NCBI GenBank assembly: GCA_938036435.1
Contig: CALHPU010000156.1
Span: 1-61,818, forward strand
Reading direction: 5' to 3'
DNA from: an uncultured Pirellulaceae bacterium
Lineage (GTDB): Bacteria > Planctomycetota > Planctomycetia > Pirellulales > Pirellulaceae
Length of the DNA stretch: 61,818 bases
Shown: piece by piece, positions 27,002-36,088 of the stretch
Layout of the letters: every line of letters begins with the position of its first letter
Numbering within the stretch: the first letter of the stretch is position 1
Notes under the pieces: model-generated
The model's input: the letters and a program-made list of their open reading frames with translations, nothing else
Told to the model about the DNA's origin: nothing
Databases searched by the model: none
Made by a program: the position numbers and the translations under genes

Positions 27002-28402
27002 TTAGGCAAGCCGTTCTCCAATGATCTTTTCGAGCACGTCAAACGCCTGTCTAAGAGCTTCGCCCACATCGAAATAGGATTGACCTGAAACATGAAGCGT
27101 CAACAGTGGCTGCCCCGCGTCAATGTACGTTTGAGGTTTGGGGATATCGGTGATGAACACCTGCCCTGACATTGGAGCCACCTGAAGTCCACCGACAAAC
27201 CGCCCAAAGTTACTCTCTATTGCAGCGACAAATGACGGGCTTACTGGTAACGTTTGAGTTGCTTCTTGACGCCGATACACGATCCTTTTGGCAAAGACAC
27301 GATCCTGTACCCAATTGCTTTGACAGGCCTCAATTAAACCACAACCTCGCTCGATCTTTGCCTCTAATGCAGCAAGGTGCAACTTGACAATCGAAAAATC
27401 GGGTATCGTCCGACTTGCCGCGTACTCAATTAGCTCCGCCGCGGCGCCGATGCGCAGGTTAATCTCAAGCAGCCAAAGACCGTCCTGATTCAAAACGAAG
27501 TCGATACCAAAGACTCCCACCAGATCAAAACCGTTCGCGATCAAACTTCCAATACGCTCCAAATCACCTACAGCCGTCTCTGGCAAAAGGCAATTATTGA
27601 TCGGACCAATCGAACCCTCATAGCGAAACGGCAACGTCTGATCACCCGCTTCATCGTCTGTTCTCAAATTTAATGCGGAAACCGATTCGCTGACGCCCAG
27701 CATTTCGCAAAAAGAAAATTCTTCACCCGCCACCTTTGGCGTTGCAACATAGCATGCACCAATGGAGCGACCTTCGATGTACTTTTGAAAATACTGATCA
27801 GGTTCTAGCGGGGAGTCTGTTTGAGCAAAGGCCACACCCATTCCGCCGCTAGAGAGTTCGGTTTTCACTAGCCATCGCGTTGGGTCATGCTTGGTTATTG
27901 GATCGGTCGTTGAAGTCGGGAACGCGATAGAGTTTCGATGACAGAACCGCTGGATGTTACGCCAATACAGAGAATTAAGACATTCAACGGTGTCGTTCTG
28001 TCCCAAAATCCTGCGCGAGATATTTCTATTGTGCAAACATCTTTCTAGACCACCTCCGATCAAAACTATCGGTGGACCATTCTGACCCTGAAAATCTGCG
28101 TCGCACAGTAAGTCCTCTAGCCGTTGAGCGATCTCATCGATGCTTCGACACCGCCAAGCAAAGTTCTCGCTGGCATTATGCGCAAGATAGCGATTGGATT
28201 CTCTGCATATTAAAGCGGTATCTGCGTCGGCAAACAGGTCAATCGTCGACACCGGCCTGCCGGCTCTAATAGTCGATGCCGCGAGCGCACGCGCACTGGC
28301 CGCAGCAACGACAATTCGAGGGCCATTGCTCCGAACTTCAGGTTTGGGCCGGTTGGCATTACTCATCGAATTCGTTAGCATTTCTCCAGTGAGAGAGTGC
28401 AT
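27002..28402 (-). CDS. ATP-grasp ligase linked to tetrahydromethanopterin metabolism
   Basis: 466 residues. The ATP-grasp core is visible: LVKTELSSGGMGVAFAQ for nucleotide binding (about 171-187), EGRSIGACYVA in the middle, and the metal-binding LLEINLRIGAAAEL (about 310-325). The N-terminal IVVAAASARALAASTIRAGR is a pre-ATP-grasp fold. ATP-grasp ligases join a carboxylate to an amine or thiol. In methylotrophs and planctomycetes, ATP-grasp genes occur with fae and other tetrahydromethanopterin genes and are thought to act in cofactor synthesis; here the gene is divergent from fae with 103 bases between them. Internal ATGs at codons 8 and 13 are alternative starts; conservation starts after about residue 25. 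Confidence 0.75.
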   Translation of the reverse strand: MHSLTGEMLTNSMSNANRPKPEVRSNGPRIVVAAASARALAASTIRAGRPVSTIDLFADADTALICRESNRYLAHNASENFAWRCRSIDEIAQRLEDLLCDADFQGQNGPPIVLIGGGLERCLHNRNISRRILGQNDTVECLNSLYWRNIQRFCHRNSIAFPTSTTDPITKHDPTRWLVKTELSSGGMGVAFAQTDSPLEPDQYFQKYIEGRSIGACYVATPKVAGEEFSFCEMLGVSESVSALNLRTDDEAGDQTLPFRYEGSIGPINNCLLPETAVGDLERIGSLIANGFDLVGVFGIDFVLNQDGLWLLEINLRIGAAAELIEYAASRTIPDFSIVKLHLAALEAKIERGCGLIEACQSNWVQDRVFAKRIVYRRQEATQTLPVSPSFVAAIESNFGRFVGGLQVAPMSGQVFITDIPKPQTYIDAGQPLLTLHVSGQSYFDVGEALRQAFDVLEKIIGERLA

Positions 28403-28494
28403 GCAGATTTTGTGACAAACTTACAGTCAAAGCGTGTTATCTCGCCAACGGCGCGGACGTTTGGTACAGAGTAACATTACAACAGAAGAATTTT

Positions 28495-28500
28495 AGGAGA
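28495..28500 (+). promoter_or_regulatory. Shine-Dalgarno site that sets the fae start
   Basis: AGGAGA lies 5 bases before the ATG at 28506. A TTG immediately upstream at 28503 is also in frame but too close, so the ATG is the start. Confidence 0.75.
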
Positions 28501-28505
28501 GTTTG

Positions 28506-29000
28506 ATGTCGATGTATATTGGTGAGGCGCTGGATGGCGATGGCAACGAAATTGCTCACATCGACTTGATGATTGGCAGCAAGACTGGACCGGTTGGCGT
28601 CGCTTTCGCAAACGCACTTTCGACCCAATCCGAAGGCCACACTAACCTGCTGGCGGTAATCACGCCCAACGTTGCTGTTAAACCTTCCACTGTCATGGTG
28701 ACCAAAGTTACCATCAAAGGAATGAAGCAAGCGGTGCAGATGTTTGGTCCAGCTCAAGCAGCCGTTGCCAAAGCCGTTGCCGACAGCGTCGACTCGGGCG
28801 TCATTCCTCAAGATCAAGCTGAGGATCTAGTTTGCGTCTGCGGTGTTTTCATCCATCCCGAAGCCGATGACGACAAGAAAATCTACGACTACAACTACAG
28901 CGCCACCAAAATGGCGATTGAGAACGCGATGAAGTCATCTCCATCTGCCGCCGAGATGATAGCCAAGAAGGATGAAGTCCACCCATTCCGTGGTTTCTAG
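28506..29000 (+). CDS. fae: Formaldehyde-activating enzyme
   Basis: 164 residues. Fae condenses formaldehyde with tetrahydromethanopterin to methylene-H4MPT in the cytoplasm. The sequence follows the known bacterial enzyme closely: GEALDGDGNEIAHIDLMIG with the conserved His18, LLAVITPNVAVKPSTVMV, KQAVQMFGPAQ, VFIHPEADDD and NYSATKMAIENA, ending HPFRGF. The length equals that of the Methylobacterium enzyme, so this is a real Fae and not a distant homologue. Downstream is a strong terminator (29040-29070), then the dehydrogenase for the next step, so fae can be expressed at a higher level than that gene. Confidence 0.97.
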   Translation: MSMYIGEALDGDGNEIAHIDLMIGSKTGPVGVAFANALSTQSEGHTNLLAVITPNVAVKPSTVMVTKVTIKGMKQAVQMFGPAQAAVAKAVADSVDSGVIPQDQAEDLVCVCGVFIHPEADDDKKIYDYNYSATKMAIENAMKSSPSAAEMIAKKDEVHPFRGF

Positions 29001-29039
29001 TTCCTGTTGGTTTGGTGTTTCATCTCCCTAACGAAATGA

Positions 29040-29070
29040 GGCTCGCGTCAGGTTCGACGCGAGCCTTTTT
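29040..29070 (+). terminator. Intrinsic terminator after fae
   Basis: GGCTCGCGTC (29040-29049) pairs perfectly with GACGCGAGCC (29056-29065) around a 6-base loop, followed by TTTTT. It separates fae from the methylene-H4MPT dehydrogenase gene. Confidence 0.92.
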
Positions 29071-29124
29071 CGTGCCTCCAACAATCGTCCGTTTGATTGC
29101 GTTATCCTAAAAGTGAGACCTTCA

Positions 29125-30003
29125 ATGAGCAGAAAGTCGAAAGTTCTAATTCAGATAGATCCGGACCTTCACGCCAGCACGTTTGACTCCATCGTGGCAA
29201 TTGACTCGGGTGTCGATCACTTGCTGATCAGATCAGGCGTCACAGCAACCGATGTGCAAGCGTTAGTGCACGGTGCGATTTTTACGCGCGGCTCGGACGA
29301 TTTGAAACGGACAGCTCTTTTCTTCGGTGGCAACAATGCCGAAGCAACAGACATTTTGGTTGCCGAAGCCAAGGCCAGTTTCTTTGGCCCGATGCGAGTG
29401 TCGATTATGTCAGACCCCAGTGGAGCCAACACGACTGCCGCTGCGGCGGTGCTTACGGCGATGAAGCATATCGAGTTCGCGGGAAAAGAGGTCACCGTCC
29501 TCGCCGGCACCGGTCCGGTGGGATCTCGTATCGCTCAACTAATTGCAGGCCCCGCCACCGATGGAGCGCCCGCGGCCATCAAAGTCTGCTCACGAAAAAT
29601 CGCCAAAGCAAAGAAAGTCTGCGATCAAATTCGTTTATCAGCGCCGCACGCGAAAGTCATACCAACAGAAACATCATCTCCCGAACTTTTGGCCAAATCG
29701 GTTTGTAACGCTCATGCGGTTTTTGCGGCCGGCGCAACCGGCATCGAACTATTGAGTGAAGGGTGGCAGAGCGCAGAAAAACTTCACGTCGCCATTGATC
29801 TTAATGCCGTCCCCCCTGCGGGAATTGCGGGCATCAACCCGTCAGATTGTTCGAAAAAACAAGGAAACATTGCCTGCTACGGCGCGATTGGCGTTGGTGA
29901 ACTAAAGATGAAACTCCACAAGCAATGCATCCAAATGTTGTTCGAGTCCAACCACCAGACGCTGGAAGTCGAGGAAATTTTTGCAATTGGTCGAAAGTTT
30001 TAG
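29125..30003 (+). CDS. Methylene-tetrahydromethanopterin dehydrogenase (MtdB/MtdC type)
   Basis: 292 residues from ATG 29125; a GTG four codons upstream is possible. The enzyme oxidises methylene-H4MPT to methenyl-H4MPT with NAD(P), the step after Fae. The Rossmann nucleotide site is VTVLAGTGPVGSRIAQLI (about 127-144), followed by KVCSRKIAKAKK, which could set cofactor preference. The N-terminal IQIDPDLHASTFDSIVAIDSG matches the family's substrate domain. MtdC is the class described from planctomycetes, but I cannot separate MtdB from MtdC by eye. Context with fae makes the pathway assignment strong. Confidence 0.88.
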   Translation: MSRKSKVLIQIDPDLHASTFDSIVAIDSGVDHLLIRSGVTATDVQALVHGAIFTRGSDDLKRTALFFGGNNAEATDILVAEAKASFFGPMRVSIMSDPSGANTTAAAAVLTAMKHIEFAGKEVTVLAGTGPVGSRIAQLIAGPATDGAPAAIKVCSRKIAKAKKVCDQIRLSAPHAKVIPTETSSPELLAKSVCNAHAVFAAGATGIELLSEGWQSAEKLHVAIDLNAVPPAGIAGINPSDCSKKQGNIACYGAIGVGELKMKLHKQCIQMLFESNHQTLEVEEIFAIGRKF

Positions 30004-30133
30004 CAGAATCTATTTATACTAGACACGTGGATGCGAACTTGATCGTGTCATTTCGTCAGTTGGTTTCTTATGCATCGTAGACCTGCAACAGTTTATGTTG
30101 ATGATTGGTTTGGGATAAAAAGAGTGGTAGACA

Positions 30134-31933
30134 ATGTTACGTAAAACTTTCATATGTGTGATAGGCGTTGTTGCTGGCGTTTCAGCGGGCGCTTACTCCA
30201 GCGGATTTTTCAACGAAGAGAACGCCGTCACGATGGCCTACAATCAGTTGAAAGACCGCCTAGAGCTCGGGGAGAGCGTAGATGCGTCATTGGTAGATGA
30301 GAACGAGTCACTCGTCTCGGCCGGCCTCGGCTCTGCGCGAAGCGGCGACGACAGTGATATGATGAACGAGGCGTATTCCTTGAACGCTAGGAAATCTGAC
30401 GCTCAGGACTCTGATTCAAGTGACTTGAGCTTGGCGGAGGAGCTTCTCGCCGCCAACGGCAAGTTGCCCTCCTCACGATCGGAACGAACGACCAAACGAT
30501 TTGATTTGGAGGACGACCCTACCGCCGAAAAGACTATGGGCAGGAAATCTTCCGACGCCGCCTCGTTCGAAGAGGCTCAAGCAGCTGTAGAAGGAGCGAA
30601 TCAAAAACGGGCGAAATTAAGCCGGCAGCAAGCAGCGCTCATTCGCGAACAAGCCGACGCAAAGAGGATGCAACAGAATCGTATCAAGGCGGAGCGAGCG
30701 CGTGAAAAAGCCGAACTTGAACAAGCTCAAGCTTTAGTCGAGAAACGTTTCGCAAAAAAGGTTTTCAAAAGTGTTAGCGGTGAGACGCTGAACTACCGCA
30801 AACTTGTTCCCAAACCGTTTAGCAAAGGCAAACTTTATCCTTTGGTCATTTTTCTTCACGGAAAAGGCGAACGTGGAGATGACAACCGCGCCCAGCTAAA
30901 GCATGGTTTGAAACTGTTCGCTGACGACGAAGGCATGAAGCGTTTTCCAGCCATCGTCGTGGCACCGCAATGTCCCGCAGATCAACTCTGGAGCACAACA
31001 CTGGAACAAAAGGACACTACTCCGAAAATGGATCAGCAGCCAACGCCAGCCATGCGTTTGGTCATCGAACTTTTGGATTCATTGTTATTGACTGAATCGG
31101 TCGACCCTGATCGAGTTTATGTCACGGGACTTTCGATGGGCGGATTCGGGACATTCGACCTGATCACTCGCCGGCCAACCCTATTTGCCGCAGCCGCCCC
31201 CGTGTGCGGTGGTGGTGACCCCAGCCCGGCTAAACTTAGAAGATTGTTAGACATGCCAATGTGGGTAGTCCATGGCACCGAGGACAAGGTCATTAACATC
31301 AACCGGTCACGCGAAATGGTCTATGCTTTGGAATCCGCTGGTGCTTCACCAAGATATTCTGAGCTCGAAGGATTTGGCCACAACATCTGGGATGCCACTT
31401 ACCGTGACATTGAGCTGTATAACTGGATGTTCAGTCAATCCAAAAAAAGAGCGAGCAAGAAATCGAAACGGAACGTGGCCCAAGCAAAACCAAGCACCCC
31501 AAAAGCAAGAAGCGTCCTTCGCCAACCTACTAAAACATCCGTAGCGAAAACTCGCCCTCAAATCAAAACGCCAACGCGAGGCAACTCATTGGCTAATCCG
31601 CTGCTTGGCAGATGGAAAGTCCTTGCCGCTTCCCAGAAGGGCCGACAGGCCAGCAAGAGCGTTCTGGAAAAAATGGCGGTGACCTTTGATCGTGACCAAT
31701 TCGTGATCGAGATCAACGGCCGCAAGGAAGTCGCAAAGTTCAAGCTTAGTGGTTCCAATAATGCGCAGCAGATCGATATAATTTCCAACCGAAAAGACGT
31801 TAAAGAATCTGCGGGAATCTATGAGATCAACGGCAACAAATTGATCATTTGCTGGAGTGAACCGGGGCGTCCTCGACCAACGCGTTTTGTCAATTCCATG
31901 AACGTCAAAACACTGGTTCTAGAAAAACAGTAA
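30134..31933 (+). CDS. Exported alpha/beta-hydrolase (esterase-like) fused to a TIGR03067-type domain
   Basis: 599 residues. Signal peptide or anchor at 1-20. An acidic, Ser-rich region (50-140) is followed by a charged coiled coil (about 145-210). The hydrolase domain (about 212-435) shows the oxyanion motif FLHGKGERG, nucleophile Ser334 in GLSMGGFG, Asp384 in GTEDKV and His416 in GFGHNIW, so the catalytic triad is complete. It resembles PHB-depolymerase/phospholipase-like esterases. A basic linker leads to residues ~490-599, which match the TIGR03067 domain common in planctomycetes (LLGRWKVLAA, VTFDRDQFVI, NGNKLIICW). The substrate is unknown. The gene is convergent with lnt, with only 15 bases between the stops. 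Confidence 0.8.
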   Translation: MLRKTFICVIGVVAGVSAGAYSSGFFNEENAVTMAYNQLKDRLELGESVDASLVDENESLVSAGLGSARSGDDSDMMNEAYSLNARKSDAQDSDSSDLSLAEELLAANGKLPSSRSERTTKRFDLEDDPTAEKTMGRKSSDAASFEEAQAAVEGANQKRAKLSRQQAALIREQADAKRMQQNRIKAERAREKAELEQAQALVEKRFAKKVFKSVSGETLNYRKLVPKPFSKGKLYPLVIFLHGKGERGDDNRAQLKHGLKLFADDEGMKRFPAIVVAPQCPADQLWSTTLEQKDTTPKMDQQPTPAMRLVIELLDSLLLTESVDPDRVYVTGLSMGGFGTFDLITRRPTLFAAAAPVCGGGDPSPAKLRRLLDMPMWVVHGTEDKVININRSREMVYALESAGASPRYSELEGFGHNIWDATYRDIELYNWMFSQSKKRASKKSKRNVAQAKPSTPKARSVLRQPTKTSVAKTRPQIKTPTRGNSLANPLLGRWKVLAASQKGRQASKSVLEKMAVTFDRDQFVIEINGRKEVAKFKLSGSNNAQQIDIISNRKDVKESAGIYEINGNKLIICWSEPGRPRPTRFVNSMNVKTLVLEKQ

Positions 31934-31948
31934 ATAGACCCAACGAAT

Positions 31949-33667
31949 TTAATCAGATTTGCATCGGGCTACGATCAGCACCACCACGCTGACCCATCCC
32001 ATTACAAACGGAATCCAGCTTCCCCATCGGCGGTAAACCGACACGCTCGGGGCATTGGCTTTCTGAACATCACAGATTAAATATCCAGTCGCTCTGCGCG
32101 GACCTTTCTTGATGACCCTTCCATCGCTGGCAATATGCGCCGAAAAACCGGTGTTGGCACAAACCAGCATCGGCTTTTGCATTTCAACGGCGCGGAAAAC
32201 GTTGCAGGCGAAATGAAGATCCAAACACGTGCTGCCAAAAAACCATCCGTCGTTTGTAATATTCAGCATTACATCGGGCTCTTGGCCGCCCGCGGCGAGA
32301 CAATTGAGTTGCTGGGACAGATAGTGCGGCACTGTCGTTTCGAAGCAAACATTGGGGGCGATAGCAACGCCGCCAGAATCCATGACGCAACTTTCTTCAC
32401 CCGCCGTTAGGCTCCTAAGAAAAGGAAACATTTTCATGACCGCAGGAAAGTACTCCAAAATCGGCGTATACTCACCAATCATCACTCGGTGGTTCTTGAA
32501 ATATCGTGAGCTTACCGTCCCCGAATCGTCGATTAGGATAGCAGCGTTATAGACCGACTCATTGGCCGCGTCATAGGTTGTCGTCCCCGCAATCAAAGGC
32601 AACCTTTCGAAGCGACCCACGTCATTGATTCCCTTATCCCAATACGAACGAATCGCCGTTTCGTATTCGGCTGCGATTGAGTCACCGGCATCCTTGGCGA
32701 GATAATCGGGCGTTGGGAAAGCCGATTCAGGCCACACCATCAGATCAATGTCTTCGTCCGCCAATCGCGCTCGATGCGAAATCTCCATGCGATGTTTGAA
32801 ATCATCGAGGTGCTTCTGTTGTGGGTCTTGCTCCTTGGGAGCAACGAGAATCGTATCAAGCGAACTCTGTATCAGTGCGATGCGTGTTGTTGGCGGTCCA
32901 TCAGAACCCGAGGTTTGGTTTTCCCTGTCGTTGCTTTGGTTCAACTTGATAACTCCGTAGCCGGACGTTAAACCTAACGCGACCAAACTCCACACAATAG
33001 CGATCGCAATTTGACGCATCGGCCAATTGGTCTTTGTCGCGCTGTCACCGACACGAGACGCCCGCCAGAGAAAGCACACTTTCGCTACACCTGCCGCAAA
33101 CGCCGTGAGGGCGAACGTAACCGCGTAAGCGCCGAACAAATCAGAAACTTGGATCAGAACCGGGTACGCGTATTGCGAATGAGAAAGACAGACCATACCA
33201 AAGCCCGTCAAAAAATTGACGCGCACCCACTCCAACCCCGTCCACGCCAACGGAATCGAGATCAGTGGAGACACTCCCATGCGATGCGTCATCGTTCTGG
33301 CACAAACGACAAACAGTGGAGTGTACACGGCCAGATAAGCCGACAGGGCGAACCAACCGATGATCAAAACCGGGTGGGGATAAGGCAGAAAGTAAAACGT
33401 GGCCAACCAAAACAGCATCGCCACGCAATACACCTTGGTAAGCACTCTGGAGCTGGCCGAGAGTGATTTCGGGAACACTAGACAACTTAAGGGCGCGGGG
33501 GCAAGCCAAGCCAATGGAGCCAGTTCAAGCGGCGGGCTGGACAACCAAAGCAAAACAAATGTCGCCAATGCCAACAGAAAAACAGGCGGCCGGTAAGTAA
33601 TAACCGCCCCACCTGTTTTATCCTCGACTTGCTCGGTTTCCGAAGAATTAACTGGGGAAGATGTCAC
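31949..33667 (-). CDS. lnt: Apolipoprotein N-acyltransferase
   Basis: Lnt adds the third acyl chain to lipoproteins in the inner membrane. There are several membrane spans in the first half (FLLALATFVLLWL, MLFWLATFYFL, LIIGWFALSAYLAVYTPLFVV and more) and one at the C-terminus. The nitrilase-like domain has all three catalytic residues: Glu in MVWPESAFP, Lys in RYFKNHRVMIGEYTP and Cys in PNVCFETT (Glu314, Lys391, Cys441 from the chosen start). The frame runs back to 33850, but that would overlap the divergent glgC start and adds 61 poorly folded residues. I chose GTG 33667, giving 572 residues, closer to normal length. This start is uncertain. Confidence 0.88.
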   Translation of the reverse strand: MTSSPVNSSETEQVEDKTGGAVITYRPPVFLLALATFVLLWLSSPPLELAPLAWLAPAPLSCLVFPKSLSASSRVLTKVYCVAMLFWLATFYFLPYPHPVLIIGWFALSAYLAVYTPLFVVCARTMTHRMGVSPLISIPLAWTGLEWVRVNFLTGFGMVCLSHSQYAYPVLIQVSDLFGAYAVTFALTAFAAGVAKVCFLWRASRVGDSATKTNWPMRQIAIAIVWSLVALGLTSGYGVIKLNQSNDRENQTSGSDGPPTTRIALIQSSLDTILVAPKEQDPQQKHLDDFKHRMEISHRARLADEDIDLMVWPESAFPTPDYLAKDAGDSIAAEYETAIRSYWDKGINDVGRFERLPLIAGTTTYDAANESVYNAAILIDDSGTVSSRYFKNHRVMIGEYTPILEYFPAVMKMFPFLRSLTAGEESCVMDSGGVAIAPNVCFETTVPHYLSQQLNCLAAGGQEPDVMLNITNDGWFFGSTCLDLHFACNVFRAVEMQKPMLVCANTGFSAHIASDGRVIKKGPRRATGYLICDVQKANAPSVSVYRRWGSWIPFVMGWVSVVVLIVARCKSD

Positions 33668-33819
33668 GAAACTTTTGTTTACATTGAGGACAGACGGAAC
33701 GCGACAACTTGCTCGGATATGATAAAGTTTTCCTTTCGACAAGACCACCGCGAATCTACTCGACAAAGGCAGTTCGGTTTGCTCCAATAAAGAGGTCAGG
33801 TAAATCAGATTAATGAGAA

Positions 33820-35115
33820 ATGAAGTCAATGATGTCGAATGCAGTTGCACTTATTCTGGGCGGTGGACGTGGAACCCGACTCGCTCCCTTGACCTCGATC
33901 CGAAGCAAACCGGCCGTACCCGTTGGCGGCAAATACCGGTTGATCGACATTCCGATATCAAACTGTATCAACAGCGGCATCAACCGCATTTACGTGCTGA
34001 CTCAGTTTCTCTCGGTATCGCTGCACAGCCACATCCGCAACAGCTACTCCTTCGACAAATTCAGCGGTGGATTTGTGGAATTGTTGGCGGCTCAAGAGAC
34101 CACGTCCATCGGCAGCGACTGGTACCAAGGCACCGCCGATGCGGTCAGGAAAAACCTCGTCTATTTTGATCAACCGGGAATCGACCACGTAGTGATTTTG
34201 TCCGGGGATCAACTTTATCGGATGGACTATGGTGATCTAATTAAAACCCATATCTCAAGCGGAGCCGACGTCACGATCTCCTGTATGCCAGTCTCCCGCG
34301 AGGACGCTCGCGGCTTTGGCGTGATGCAACTGGAAGACTCTGGCCGCGTCAAAGGTTTTGTGGAAAAACCACAGACCGACGAGGAGATCAACGCCGTGTT
34401 GACCGATCCTCAGTGGATCAACTCCAGAGGCATCGACAGCAAGGGGCGTGACTGCCTCGCAAGCATGGGAATCTACGTTTTCAACAAGGACTTGCTGATC
34501 GACATGCTTAGCGGCAGCGAGTTCACTGATTTCGGCAAGGAAGTGTTTCCTCAGACAATTGAAACGCACAACGTGCAAACCCACTTGTTTGATGGTTACT
34601 GGGAAGATATCGGAACCATCCGCTCATTCTACGAAGCAAATATTGAATTGGCGTCGACCGATGCGGATTTCGATTTGATTTCCATCGAGAATCCGATTTA
34701 CACGCGCTCACGCTTTCTGCCCCCAACCCAAATGTCGGGAGCCAATGTCTCCAACAGTCTAATCGCCGATGGCTGCCGTATCGGTGAGGGAGCGACGATT
34801 GAAAACAGCGTTATCGGCTTGCGGACGATCGTCGGAGAGAACGTCACGATCAGGAATTCGATCATTATGGGAGCCGCTGACTACGAAGACGATTCAGCCG
34901 ATAGGTTGCCGCTAGGAATTGGAGACCACACGACCATCGACGGTGCCATTGTCGATCTGGATTGTAGAATCGGCAAAGGCGTCCAGATTGTCAACGGAAA
35001 AGACCGTAGCGATACCGACCTTGAGAATCCAGTTTGTGTGATTCGCGATGGCATCCCGATCATTATCAAAAAATCTGTTCTCGCCGACGGTTGGAAGCTG
35101 GACGACAACGTTTAG
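33820..35115 (+). CDS. glgC: Glucose-1-phosphate adenylyltransferase
   Basis: 431 residues. It makes ADP-glucose, the committed step of bacterial glycogen synthesis. The nucleotide motif [12 protein letters not shown] is followed by [24 protein letters not shown], and the body contains [12 protein letters not shown] and GFVEKP, all typical of the family. The C-terminal left-handed beta-helix (about 300-430) has hexapeptide repeats ([27 protein letters not shown]). Other ATGs at codons 4 and 5 are possible starts. No other glycogen genes are nearby. It is followed after ~50 bases by a transporter gene in the same direction. Confidence 0.95.
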   Translation: MKSMMSNAVALILGGGRGTRLAPLTSIRSKPAVPVGGKYRLIDIPISNCINSGINRIYVLTQFLSVSLHSHIRNSYSFDKFSGGFVELLAAQETTSIGSDWYQGTADAVRKNLVYFDQPGIDHVVILSGDQLYRMDYGDLIKTHISSGADVTISCMPVSREDARGFGVMQLEDSGRVKGFVEKPQTDEEINAVLTDPQWINSRGIDSKGRDCLASMGIYVFNKDLLIDMLSGSEFTDFGKEVFPQTIETHNVQTHLFDGYWEDIGTIRSFYEANIELASTDADFDLISIENPIYTRSRFLPPTQMSGANVSNSLIADGCRIGEGATIENSVIGLRTIVGENVTIRNSIIMGAADYEDDSADRLPLGIGDHTTIDGAIVDLDCRIGKGVQIVNGKDRSDTDLENPVCVIRDGIPIIIKKSVLADGWKLDDNV

Positions 35116-35164
35116 GTCGGCCTTCTAACTCCAATATTCGCACCGTCGCAGAAAGCACAAGCGA

Positions 35165-36088
35165 TTGCTTGAAAGATTCACCAACTTGTTCTGGCTGTGG
35201 ACAATCCTCGGCGTCACTTGGGCTTGGTTCTTTCCGCCACATTTTGCTTGGTTCGGCCCGTGGGTGTCGCCCGGTCTCGGCGTGATCATGCTGGGCATGG
35301 GACTGACACTCTCATTTGAAGATTTCCGAAACGTCTTACGTCAGCCTCGTGCCATCGGCATCGGCGTGCTGGCCCAATTCTTGATCATGCCGACTATTGG
35401 CTATTGGATTGCCAAAACGTTCGGGTTGTCACCTTCTCTCTCAGCGGGGCTAGTTCTGGTTAGTTGCTGCCCCGGTGGAACGGCCAGCAACGTCATCGCG
35501 TTCCTTGCCAAAGCCAACGTCGCTCTCAGCGTGTTGATGACCATGTGCTCAACCGGACTCGCGATCGTGCTGACGCCTTTGATGACGGGTTGGCTTGCTG
35601 GCGAGTTCGTCGAAGTCGACGTGTTGAAATTGCTGATGACGACCGTGCTGGTTGTCCTGCTGCCAGTGGTGGTGGGATTGCTGCTGAATCAGTTTGCCTC
35701 GCAGTGGGTTCGGCCATTGCGAAGCGTTTCGCCTCTGGTGTCAGTTATCTTTATCGTGTTGATCGTCGGTTTTGTAATCAGTGTCAATCGACAGAAGATT
35801 TTGGAATCGGGCTGGCTTTTACTAGGAGCGGTCTGGTTGATGCATCTGACGGGTTTTACCTGCGGTTATTTCTTCGCTTGGCTGATGGGATACTCCGAAG
35901 ATTTTCGGCGGACGGTGTGCATCGAGGTGGGCATGCAGAACTCGGGATTGGGAGCAACATTGGCCAAATCGTTTCCTGATCCGATCGTTGCCGTTCCGTC
36001 AGCCCTTTCAGCGCTGGCCCATTGCTTGATCGGAAGTTTCCTAGCAGCGATTTGGAGCCGTACCGCGGTGACAAACGACGGCCAGTAG
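35165..36088 (+). CDS. Bile acid:sodium symporter (BASS) family transporter
   Basis: 307 residues with eight to ten hydrophobic segments along the whole length. The family pattern is present: GLGVIMLGMGLTLSFEDF near the N-terminus, VSCCPGGTASNVIAFLAKANVALSV in the crossover region, and VCIEVGMQNSGLGATLA in the second crossover region. These proteins move organic anions with sodium across the inner membrane; the substrate cannot be told (pantoate, pyruvate-like or steroid-like acids are known in the family). The start is TTG with GAAAG upstream; no ATG is available in frame after the upstream stop at 35126. Confidence 0.88.
   Translation: MLERFTNLFWLWTILGVTWAWFFPPHFAWFGPWVSPGLGVIMLGMGLTLSFEDFRNVLRQPRAIGIGVLAQFLIMPTIGYWIAKTFGLSPSLSAGLVLVSCCPGGTASNVIAFLAKANVALSVLMTMCSTGLAIVLTPLMTGWLAGEFVEVDVLKLLMTTVLVVLLPVVVGLLLNQFASQWVRPLRSVSPLVSVIFIVLIVGFVISVNRQKILESGWLLLGAVWLMHLTGFTCGYFFAWLMGYSEDFRRTVCIEVGMQNSGLGATLAKSFPDPIVAVPSALSALAHCLIGSFLAAIWSRTAVTNDGQ

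Noticed and set aside
26697..27005. Plus-strand frame of 102 codons before the ATP-grasp gene end
   Set aside because: It runs through the terminator hairpin, has no Shine-Dalgarno site and no family features.
28437..28817. Minus-strand frame opposite fae
   Set aside because: Fae is certain on the plus strand and fully covers most of it; the antisense product has no recognisable domain.
30022..30049. Weak inverted repeat after the methylene-H4MPT dehydrogenase gene
   Set aside because: Only a six-base stem (GACACG/CGTGTC) around a 16-base loop without a T-run, too weak to call a terminator.
33668..33850. N-terminal extension of the lnt frame
   Set aside because: It would overlap the glgC start and adds a segment without Lnt features; a GTG at 33667 gives a normal length.
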